Origin: Armatimonadota bacterium
Lineage (GTDB): Bacteria; Sysuimicrobiota; Sysuimicrobiia; Sysuimicrobiales; Kaftiobacteriaceae
Reading direction: 5' to 3'
Assembly (NCBI GenBank): GCA_020028535.1
Contig: JAIBHM010000089.1
Location: 1 to 7,327 of the forward strand
DNA: 7,327 bases
Program-made: the position numbers and the translations under genes
Shown here: in pieces, positions 1-5,836 of the stretch
Position numbering within the stretch: position 1 is the first letter of the stretch
How the letters are laid out: every line of letters begins with the position of its first letter
Notes under the pieces: generated by a model
Told to the model about the DNA's origin: nothing
Database searches by the model: none
Seen by the model: only the letters and a program-made list of their open reading frames with translations

Positions 1-1014
1 GAGTGTGAGGTCCGCTTCCCCGTCGGCGACATCGAGGCGTTCCACCGGCGCCTCGGCTCGCTCGGCGGCCGCGTCGTCCTGGACTACGCGTTCACCGACC
101 ACTACCTGCGTCCGGCCGCAAGGCCGTGGGACCCGCGCGAGCGCGCCCTGCGCATCCGCGAGCACATGTCCCCCGAGGCGGGGAGCGAGATTCTCCTCAC
201 GCACGTTGAAATGACCTCCGCCGAGGGGTTCTCCTTTAAGCAATCCCGCTTCCCCGAGGGCAAACTCCGGCTCTACGCAGGCCCGCTGGCCGACTGTCGG
301 CGGATCGTGGAGAGCCTCGGCTTCCTCCCTTGGATCGCCGTGCGCAAACGCGACGGGAAGCTCTTTGAGATCCCGGAGCTCGGGGAGCTTGTGACGGAGC
401 ACGTCGAAGGTATGGGCTGGATGTGCGAGGTGGAAGAGGAAGGCAGCGATCCCCGGGCGGCCGTGAGCGCGATCCGGCGCAAGCTGGAGGCCCTCGGCGT
501 GACACCCGACCAGGTGACGGCTGAGCCCGTGGCCGCGCTCGTTTCGGCCGCGGCGGCTGGGCAGCCACGCAAGGTCTATTTCTGCGGGTCGATTCGCGGG
601 GGACGCGCGCTACAGCCGCTGTATCGCACCATCGTTGATTTCCTCCAGGACCGCGGCTTTGAAGTACTCACGACGCATGTGGCTGCCTCTGACGTCCTGC
701 TGCAGGAATCCCGCGAGGGGCTCACTGCTGCCGGTATCTATGCGCGTGATATGCGCTGGCTCTCTGAGTGCGAGCTTGTCATCGCGGAAGTCTCTACGCC
801 ATCGCTGGGCGTGGGCGTCGAGGTCACCGAGGCCCAGCATATGGGAAAGCCCATCCTCGCGCTTGCGCGCTCGGATGCACAGCTCTCCGCGATGATCGCC
901 GGCAACCCGGCTCTGAAGATGCTCACCTATGAGAACGAAGCCGATCTCTTTCGCAAGCTTGCCGCCGAGGTCGAGGAACGGCGCACTGCGCGGGCCGCAG
1001 CGCCGTCGCATTGA
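1..1014 (+). CDS. CYTH-like domain fused to DNPH1/Rcl-type 2'-deoxynucleoside 5'-phosphate N-hydrolase (5' partial)
   Basis: The frame is open from base 1, so the start lies upstream; 337 residues are visible. Visible residues 1-165 look like a CYTH domain. They start with ECEVR (the ExExK strand with Arg for Lys), then ALRIRE (49-54), LGFLPWIAVRKR (106-117) and HVEGMGWMCEVE (134-145), matching the order in class IV adenylate cyclases and thiamine triphosphatases. Several middle-strand acidic and lysine positions do not match, so the CYTH activity is uncertain. After an Ala-rich linker, residues 192-325 match DNPH1/Rcl, which cleaves the N-glycosidic bond of deoxynucleoside monophosphates to base plus deoxyribose 5-phosphate. 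VYFCGSIRGGR (192-202) is nearly identical to the mammalian P-loop. The residues known in rat Rcl as Tyr13, Asp69, Ser87, Glu93 and Ser117 appear here as Y193, D250, S268, E274 and S296. An ATG at 166 shares the frame but would cut the CYTH domain, so it is not the real start. The protein is probably cytoplasmic. The ABC-class ATPase gene follows closely, suggesting an operon. Confidence 0.85.
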   Translation, partial: ECEVRFPVGDIEAFHRRLGSLGGRVVLDYAFTDHYLRPAARPWDPRERALRIREHMSPEAGSEILLTHVEMTSAEGFSFKQSRFPEGKLRLYAGPLADCRRIVESLGFLPWIAVRKRDGKLFEIPELGELVTEHVEGMGWMCEVEEEGSDPRAAVSAIRRKLEALGVTPDQVTAEPVAALVSAAAAGQPRKVYFCGSIRGGRALQPLYRTIVDFLQDRGFEVLTTHVAASDVLLQESREGLTAAGIYARDMRWLSECELVIAEVSTPSLGVGVEVTEAQHMGKPILALARSDAQLSAMIAGNPALKMLTYENEADLFRKLAAEVEERRTARAAAPSH

Positions 1015-1052
1015 ACGAAGGGGGAGCTAACGGAACCGGCGTGAGGGACTCG

Positions 1053-2786
1053 ATGGAAGTCACGCGCTCGGACGACCGCTTCGCGATGCTGCCGTGGGAG
1101 CGGCTGCGCGACAAGACCGTGACCGTCGACGGCAAACCGTATGCCGCCTACAAAGGTCTGGAAGGTGCATACCGCTTCGAGCGGTTCGTCCTGTACATCG
1201 ATGAGGTCATTGTGGAGCCGCCCGGAGTCCCGTCGCCGATCCGGGTGCGGGTCGACCAGGCCGAGGCGCGCTTTCCGAAAGACCTGTGGTCGTCTCCGGT
1301 CCGCAAATCTGCGCTCGAGGACTTCATCGCCCGGCGGTGGCTTGACGGCGCGCGTAGGGTGGGCCGTTCCCGCGGCGGACGCGGCGGTGTGGGCATCGAG
1401 GCCGGAGGCCAGCAGATGCTGCCCCGGACCGCCTGCAGGCTGGCCGAAGACTACGTGGAGGTGCGGGCCCAAATCGTTCTCCCAACCGAGGGTCGTAAGG
1501 CCATCGCGAAGGCGCTGGCGGCCCTGCTGCTCGAGGATCTGGCGCAGATTGTGGAGGGCGCGCTGCTCTATGCGGGGCTGAATCCGCAGAACGCGCAGCG
1601 CCACGTGGAGGTGGCGGAAGACGCGGCCGCGCTTCGCGCGCAGCTCGTGGAGCGCGGGCTGGTGACATTCGTGGGAGACGGCGCCGTGCTTCCGCGAGAG
1701 GGTGACTCCGAGCGCCCGCTGCTGTCCCATCTGGTGACGTTCCAGTCCCCGGAGGAGCTGCGGGTGACGCTTCGGGCGCCGCACCGGGGTGAGATTTCCG
1801 GCCTGGGCATCCCGCGGGGCGTGACCGTGGTCCTGGGCAGCGCGTTCTCGGGTCGCAGCACGCTGCTGCGCGCGATCGCCTCCGGCGTCTACAACCATCT
1901 TCCCGGAGACGGCCGCGAATACTGCGTGACGCTTCCGGACGCGGTGATGGTGCAGGTGGATCCGGGGCGCCGCGTCGAGGGTGTGAACCTCACGCCGTTC
2001 ATCACGACGCTCCCCGGGGGCGAGGATCCGACGCGCTACCGCGGCGAGCACGTCAGTGCGCTCGTCGCCCAGGCCGCCTCGATCAGTGAGACCCTCGAGG
2101 CGGGCACCTCGCTGCTGCTCGTGGACGAGGACACCTCCGCGCCGCGGCTGCTGGCGCGCGACGTGATGTGGCGGCACCTCGCTCCCGAGGCGAAGGACCC
2201 CGTCACGCCCCTGGCCGATCTGATCCGCCCGCTCTATGCCGAGCATGGCGTCTCGTGCATTATCGTCGCCGCGACCGGCAGCAGCCTCCCAGGCGTTGCG
2301 GATACCGTGATGGCGATGGATGCGTTCCGGCCGTCGGTTGTGACGAGCCGGGCCAAGCAGATCGCCGGGGAGTGGCCCGCCGTGCGCGTGGCAGAATCGC
2401 GTGGTTTCGGCGGCATCCATCACCGGATCCCCCTGGGGGACAGCCTCGGATTTCTCCGCGGCCGGAAGTTCCGGCCCGACGCCCCGTCCGCGCGCAGCCT
2501 CACCCTGTCCCGAGAGTTGATCGACCTACGCATGGTGCCCTCACTGGTCGATGCGGGACAAACCCGCGCGATCGGTGCCGCGCTGATCCACGCCGTCGAA
2601 CGGGGCTATTTCGACGGGACGCGCACACTGCGCGAGGTGCTCAGCCTGCTGGAGGCCGATCTCGCCTCGGGGGGGCTTGATGCGCTCTCTGTGCACGAGT
2701 TCCCGACCGGCGAATATGCCATGCCCCGCCGCCAGGAGATCGCGGCCGCGCTGAACCGGCTGCGCACGCTCCGGGTGAAGGCCTAA
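1053..2786 (+). CDS. Predicted ATPase of the ABC class (isolated ABC_ATPase family), Walker A Lys-to-Arg variant
   Basis: This 577-residue protein belongs to the bacterial 'predicted ATPase of the ABC class' family, soluble stand-alone ATPases of unknown role with no membrane domain. Family landmarks, counted from the ATG at 1053, are the N-terminal LRDKTVTVDGKPYAAYKGLEG stretch (18-38, written here in shortened form in the family sense), a glycine-rich segment (107-121), VYNHLPGDGREY (279-290), VEGVNLTPFITTLPGG (308-323), Walker B SLLLVDEDTSA (353-363, D358 and E359 intact) and a C-terminal QEIAAALNRLRTLRV block. Walker A reads GSAFSGRST (262-270): the usual Lys is Arg268 (codon CGC at 1854-1856). 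The signature region reads VSALVAQA where relatives, as I recall them, have ASGSTSQA. ATP hydrolysis may therefore be weak or lost. The start was chosen because GAGGG (1043-1047) sits 5 bases before ATG 1053. An in-frame TTG at 1011, overlapping the previous stop, and a GTG at 1041 are alternatives. Probably co-transcribed with the CYTH-DNPH1 gene. Confidence 0.88.
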   Translation: MEVTRSDDRFAMLPWERLRDKTVTVDGKPYAAYKGLEGAYRFERFVLYIDEVIVEPPGVPSPIRVRVDQAEARFPKDLWSSPVRKSALEDFIARRWLDGARRVGRSRGGRGGVGIEAGGQQMLPRTACRLAEDYVEVRAQIVLPTEGRKAIAKALAALLLEDLAQIVEGALLYAGLNPQNAQRHVEVAEDAAALRAQLVERGLVTFVGDGAVLPREGDSERPLLSHLVTFQSPEELRVTLRAPHRGEISGLGIPRGVTVVLGSAFSGRSTLLRAIASGVYNHLPGDGREYCVTLPDAVMVQVDPGRRVEGVNLTPFITTLPGGEDPTRYRGEHVSALVAQAASISETLEAGTSLLLVDEDTSAPRLLARDVMWRHLAPEAKDPVTPLADLIRPLYAEHGVSCIIVAATGSSLPGVADTVMAMDAFRPSVVTSRAKQIAGEWPAVRVAESRGFGGIHHRIPLGDSLGFLRGRKFRPDAPSARSLTLSRELIDLRMVPSLVDAGQTRAIGAALIHAVERGYFDGTRTLREVLSLLEADLASGGLDALSVHEFPTGEYAMPRRQEIAAALNRLRTLRVKA

Positions 2787-2854
2787 CAGGAAGCCTGCCG
2801 CTCCGCACGAATCTCCCGGCATTACACCCCACCACGCACATCGGAGGCATTGCT

Positions 2855-4216
2855 ATGCCCGACAGTGTGAAGTATCTCCTCGACGAGGCGCGCATCCCGA
2901 AGGCCTGGTACAATATCGCGGCGGATCTGCCCGTCCCGCTCCCTCCGGTGATCCATCCCGGGACCAAGCGGCCCATCGGCCCCGAAGACCTCGCGCCGCT
3001 GTTCCCCATGGATTTGATCCTGCAGGAAGTGAGCACGGAGCGGGAGATCCCTATTCCCGACCCTGTACGGGACATTTACCGGCTGTGGCGGCCGACTCCG
3101 CTGTACCGCGCGCGGCGGCTCGAGCAGGCGCTGGACACACCCGCCCGCATCTACTACAAGTACGAGGGCACGAGCCCCGCGGGCAGCCATAAACCCAACA
3201 CCGCCGTGGCGCAGGCCTTCTACAACAAACAGGCCGGCGTGCGCCGCCTGACCACGGAGACCGGCGCGGGTCAGTGGGGCAGCGCGCTGGCGATGGCCTG
3301 TCAGTTCTTCGGTCTTGAGTGCACCGCGTACATGGTGAAGGTGAGTTTCGAGCAGAAGCCCTACCGCAAGGTCATGATGCAGACCTGGGGCGCGGAGGTG
3401 ATCCCGAGCCCCAGCGAACGCACCCGCGCGGGGCGCGACATCCTCGAGCGAGACCCGCGCTCACCCGGCAGCCTGGGTATCGCGATCAGCGAGGCTGTCG
3501 AGGACGCGGCCACGCACGAGGACACGAAGTACTCGCTCGGCAGCGTGCTCAACCACGTGTTGATGCACCAGACCGTGATCGGGCTCGAGGCGAAGCAGCA
3601 GATGGAAATGGCCGGCGACTACCCCGATGTCGTCATCGGCAGCGTGGGTGGAGGGAGCAACATGTCGGGGCTGACCTTCCCATTCCTGCGCGACAAGTTC
3701 AACGGAAACGCGGTGCGCGTGGTGGCCGTGGAACCCGAAGCGTGCCCCACGCTCACGCGGGGCGATTACCTCTACGACTTCGGAGACACCGCTGCGACCA
3801 CGCCGTTGCTCAAGATGTACACGCTTGGCCATAGCTTCATCCCGCCCGCCATTCACGCGGGGGGACTACGCTACCACGGTGATGCGCCGCTGCTTTGCCT
3901 TCTGTACCATCACAAATACGTGGAAGCCGTCGCCTATCACCAGCATCCGGTCTTTGAAGCCGCGGTGCAGTTCGCGCGGACGGAAGGCATCATCCCCGCG
4001 CCGGAGGCGGCTCACGCGATCCGCAAGGCCGTTGACGAGGCGTTGATCTGCAAGCGCGACGGGATGAGCCGCACGATCCTGTTCAACCTGAGCGGGCATG
4101 GTCACTTCGACCTGGGCGCGTACGAGGCGTTCCTGGCGGGGAAACTGGAAGACTACGCGTACCCGGAGGAGCAGGTCGAGCGGGCGATGCGGGAACTGGC
4201 AGCGATCCAGCCCTAG
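2855..4216 (+). CDS. trpB: Tryptophan synthase beta chain, TrpB2 type
   Basis: A 453-residue PLP enzyme of the TrpB2 subgroup, which condenses indole with L-serine to give L-tryptophan. The length exceeds the roughly 400 residues of classical TrpB1 and fits TrpB2, as does the N-terminal extension with IPKAWYNIAADLP (14-26). The PLP-binding lysine is K113 in SPAGSHKPNTA, the catalytic glutamate is E135 in TTETGAGQWG, the phosphate-binding loop is GGGSN (265-269), and the C-terminal cofactor ring contact lies in FNLSGHGHFDL (410-420). All catalytic residues expected for activity are present. The start is supported by GGAGG (2843-2847) seven bases before ATG. It follows the ABC-class ATPase by 68 bp without a visible terminator or clear promoter, so read-through is plausible. 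No trpA or other trp gene is in the window. TrpB2 proteins often act without TrpA, and indole salvage is the usual proposal. Cytoplasmic. Confidence 0.96.
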   Translation: MPDSVKYLLDEARIPKAWYNIAADLPVPLPPVIHPGTKRPIGPEDLAPLFPMDLILQEVSTEREIPIPDPVRDIYRLWRPTPLYRARRLEQALDTPARIYYKYEGTSPAGSHKPNTAVAQAFYNKQAGVRRLTTETGAGQWGSALAMACQFFGLECTAYMVKVSFEQKPYRKVMMQTWGAEVIPSPSERTRAGRDILERDPRSPGSLGIAISEAVEDAATHEDTKYSLGSVLNHVLMHQTVIGLEAKQQMEMAGDYPDVVIGSVGGGSNMSGLTFPFLRDKFNGNAVRVVAVEPEACPTLTRGDYLYDFGDTAATTPLLKMYTLGHSFIPPAIHAGGLRYHGDAPLLCLLYHHKYVEAVAYHQHPVFEAAVQFARTEGIIPAPEAAHAIRKAVDEALICKRDGMSRTILFNLSGHGHFDLGAYEAFLAGKLEDYAYPEEQVERAMRELAAIQP

Positions 4217-4226
4217 CCGACCGAAA

Positions 4227-4238
4227 CGGCTCGAGCCG
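4227..4238. repeat. Palindrome between convergent trpB2 and Fur-family genes
   Basis: The 55-bp gap between the two convergent stop codons contains the perfect 12-bp palindrome CGGCTCGAGCCG. It is flanked by a direct repeat CCGAAACGG at 4221-4229 and 4236-4244. It could fold into a short hairpin serving either gene, but there is no T run on either strand, so calling it a rho-independent terminator would be weak. A second short palindrome, CCGCGCGG, lies at 4259-4266. Confidence 0.4.
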
Positions 4239-4271
4239 AAACGGACAGGCGCTGGCAGCCGCGCGGTTGGA

Positions 4272-4691
4272 CTACGATCGGCAGTACGCGCACTGGCCGC
4301 GGAAGACAACCTCTTGCTGTCTGACGGAGAAGCCGCGACGCTGCTCGGGCGGGACCTCGACCGGCGGGACGTCCACGAAGACATCCTTGATCTTTCCGCA
4401 TCTGTCGCAGACGAGATGGTGATGGAGGTGCGGGTTCACGCAGAACCGCTTGCTGCCGGTGCCGAGGTCGATGGAGCGGATGGTATTGAGGCCCTCGAGC
4501 TCGTCAAGGATTGCGTAGACCGTACGGAGCGAGAGCGTTGGCATGTGCCGGGTGGCCCACAGGTGAACGGCCTCTGCCGAGGGATGCTCGGCGCCCATCT
4601 TCTGGACGATCCGGAACACGAGGGAGCGCTGCGGCGTCACGCGCAGCCCTTTCGCTCGGAAGGCCTCTTCGATACCCTGCCAGTTTGTCAT
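4272..4691 (-). CDS. Fur-superfamily metal-responsive repressor (Fur/PerR/Zur type undetermined)
   Basis: A 139-residue DNA-binding regulator of the Fur superfamily. The N-terminal winged helix has RVTPQRSLVF (17-26), H36 in AEHPSAE and the recognition-helix region SLRTVYAILDEL (54-65). The C-terminal dimer domain has HLHHHLVCDRCGKIKDV (88-104) and CAYC (134-137), so both CxxC pairs of the structural zinc site are present (C95, C98, C134, C137). The presumed sensing site has H36, H90, H92 and D103, but the position of PerR Asp85 / E. coli Fur Glu81 is C84 in KRFCVN. A Cys six residues before HxH is seen in actinobacterial Zur. The start is the ATG at 4691, preceded by AGAGG. An upstream in-frame TTG at 4712 lies inside the operator-like dyad and is unlikely. 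The gene is divergent from the FTR1 permease gene and convergent with trpB2. Autoregulation is likely, and control of the permease is plausible but unproven. Confidence 0.93.
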   Translation of the reverse strand: MTNWQGIEEAFRAKGLRVTPQRSLVFRIVQKMGAEHPSAEAVHLWATRHMPTLSLRTVYAILDELEGLNTIRSIDLGTGSKRFCVNPHLHHHLVCDRCGKIKDVFVDVPPVEVPPEQRRGFSVRQQEVVFRGQCAYCRS

Positions 4692-4703
4692 CGGACCTCT
4701 AGC

Positions 4704-4721
4704 CAACAACAATTGTTGATG
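4704..4721. promoter_or_regulatory. Probable Fur-family operator (18-bp dyad)
   Basis: CAACAACAATTGTTGATG is a near-perfect dyad. The inner 12 bases (CAACAATTGTTG, 4707-4718) are fully symmetric and only the pair 4706/4719 breaks the outer symmetry. It is AT-rich in GC-rich surroundings and lies 13 bp upstream of the regulator's ATG. A -35-like TTGACT on the - strand (4732-4727) sits just upstream, so a bound repressor would cover the promoter-to-start region. Size and position fit Fur-family binding, although the sequence matches neither the classic Fur box nor the PerR box. Autoregulation is the inferred role. Confidence 0.6.
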
Positions 4722-4799
4722 AAATCAGTCAACTTCCAGAACCCGCGCCAGACGCGGCGAATCAACCTTTTTGAGGCAAACCGCGTCACAGGGAGGGGA

Positions 4800-4828
4800 T
4801 TGACCGGACTCCAGAACTAGGATAGCCT
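4800..4828 (+). promoter_or_regulatory. Candidate sigma70-type promoter of the FTR1 permease gene
   Basis: TTGACC (4800-4805) matches the -35 consensus in five of six positions. After a spacer of exactly 17 bp comes TAGCCT (4823-4828), a weak -10 with the important first, second and last bases conserved. It lies 58 bp upstream of the permease ATG. The operator-like dyad is about 80 bp further upstream, so classical promoter-blocking repression from that site is not obvious. The rest of the 195-bp divergent spacer shows only a short GC hairpin (4743-4757) that I do not interpret. Confidence 0.4.
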
Positions 4829-4886
4829 AACCGCGGTCACCTCTCAAGTTGTCCGTGGCGGTTGTGCTTCGTTCGAGGGGGAGGGT

Positions 4887-5717
4887 ATGGCAGCATCACT
4901 TCTGATCACGCTGCGCGAGGGCCTCGAGGCAGCCCTGATCATCGGCATTATCCTCGCCTACCTGGCGAAGACGGGAAACCGCGACAAGTCCGCCTCGATC
5001 TGGTGGGGAACACTCGGCGCCGCGGTCCTCAGCGTGCTGGTAGGGGCGATCATCTTCCTCACCGCCGGCAGCTTTGAAGGCCGGACCGCGGAGATCTTCG
5101 AAGGCACTGCGATGTTCACCGCCGTCGGCGTGCTGACGTACATGATCTTCTGGATGCGCAAGCAGGCAATCAACATCCGCACGCACCTGCACGCCCAGGT
5201 CAACACCGCATTGCAATCGGGATCGCGCCTGGCGCTGGGCCTGCTCGCCTTCGTCGCGGTGGGCCGCGAGGGCATCGAAACAGCCCTATTCATGTTCGCG
5301 GTCACGAAGACGGCCTCGCCCCTGGGAGCCACGTTCGGCGGACTGCTTGGTTTGGGCGTGGCCGTCGTGCTGGGATACCTGCTGTACCGTGGTACCTATC
5401 GGTTGAACCTGCGCGCCTTCTTTAACGTCACGAGCGTGCTGTTGCTGCTCTTCGCGGCGGGGCTGCTGGCGCACGGCATCCACGAGTTTCACGAAGCGGC
5501 GGTCATTCCCACCGGAATCGAGCACGTCTGGGACATCAACCACGTCTTGAACGAGAATTCCACCGCCGGGAGTTTGCTCCGGGCGGTCTTCGGATACAAT
5601 GCCAACCCCTCGCTGGTCGAAGTCCTGGCCTGGGTGGCGTACCTCGCAGTCGTCGGGTGGATGTACTTCCGGCCCGCGACCCCTAGAGAGATGCGCGCCC
5701 AGCGCGCCAGCGCCTGA
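4887..5717 (+). CDS. FTR1/EfeU-family high-affinity iron permease
   Basis: A 276-residue integral membrane protein of the FTR1 (OFeT) family, which moves iron across the cytoplasmic membrane. Both diagnostic REGxE iron-binding motifs are present inside hydrophobic segments: REGLE (10-14) and REGIE (127-131). Seven membrane segments can be drawn at roughly 3-26, 41-61, 70-90, 115-138, 148-168, 180-198 and 244-262, matching EfeU in number and total length. AEIFEG (68-73) is another conserved family stretch. A His/Glu-rich loop HGIHEFHEA (196-204) follows segment six. The start has a strong purine-rich ribosome site, GAGGGG at 4875-4880, six bases before ATG. The partners EfeO and EfeB (or a multicopper oxidase) are not in the window, so the permease is solitary here. 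Divergent transcription from a Fur-family regulator supports metal-dependent control. It could carry ferrous or ferric iron; the sequence does not say. Confidence 0.94.
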   Translation: MAASLLITLREGLEAALIIGIILAYLAKTGNRDKSASIWWGTLGAAVLSVLVGAIIFLTAGSFEGRTAEIFEGTAMFTAVGVLTYMIFWMRKQAINIRTHLHAQVNTALQSGSRLALGLLAFVAVGREGIETALFMFAVTKTASPLGATFGGLLGLGVAVVLGYLLYRGTYRLNLRAFFNVTSVLLLLFAAGLLAHGIHEFHEAAVIPTGIEHVWDINHVLNENSTAGSLLRAVFGYNANPSLVEVLAWVAYLAVVGWMYFRPATPREMRAQRASA

Positions 5718-5718
5718 T

Positions 5719-5731
5719 TGCCGGACCGGCA
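5719..5731. repeat. Short inverted repeat just after the permease stop
   Basis: TGCCGGACCGGCA is symmetric about its central A and begins two bases after the permease stop codon. As RNA it would give a 5-bp stem with a 3-base loop. No T run follows. It shares the core CCGGACCG with the larger palindrome about 60 bp downstream, so the two could be related or both be part of transcript-end processing. Confidence 0.35.
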
Positions 5732-5779
5732 TCTGACACCGACGCCTGGCCGTAATTCCACGTGTTCGTTGAGACAGAC

Positions 5780-5799
5780 AACTCGGTCCGGACCGAGTT
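5780..5799. terminator. Perfect 20-bp palindrome, possible terminator or operator
   Basis: AACTCGGTCCGGACCGAGTT reads identically on both strands. Short flanking matches ACAG (5774-5777) and CTGT (5800-5803) extend the dyad with a two-base bulge. As RNA it makes a strong GC-rich stem followed by UCUGUU, a weak U tract, so it could end the permease transcript. Because it lies only 37 bp upstream of the NIF3 start, it could instead be a repressor site for the NIF3-lipB pair. The remaining parts of this 119-bp spacer show no clear promoter. Confidence 0.4.
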
Positions 5800-5836
5800 C
5801 TGTTCGGTGATCCGGCTGGGCTAGGACTCACACGAT

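Noticed and set aside
5..214. Short 69-residue + frame at the window start
   Set aside because: Its Arg/Ser-rich product is out of frame with the CYTH-DNPH1 reading frame, which spans the same bases and carries recognisable motifs.
927..2423. 498-residue open frame on the - strand
   Set aside because: It lies antisense to the ABC-class ATPase gene, whose family motifs are unmistakable. The antisense product is a low-complexity Arg/His/Gly-rich sequence typical of a GC-rich shadow frame.
2787..2854. Possible terminator, leader or T-box upstream of trpB2
   Set aside because: The 68-bp gap has no convincing hairpin, T run or room for a tryptophan-responsive leader; only the ribosome site is clear.
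4692..4712. Upstream TTG start for the Fur-family gene
   Set aside because: It would put the start codon inside the 18-bp dyad and add seven non-conserved residues; ATG at 4691 fits the family length.
4743..4757. CCGCG-CCAGA-CGCGG hairpin followed by CTTTTT
   Set aside because: It looks like a terminator on the + strand, but the T run begins nine bases after the stem and no + strand gene ends nearby.
4098..4820. 240-residue open frame on the + strand
   Set aside because: It overlaps the end of trpB2 in another frame and runs antisense across the Fur-family gene, whose CxxC and HxH motifs are clear; no family resemblance.
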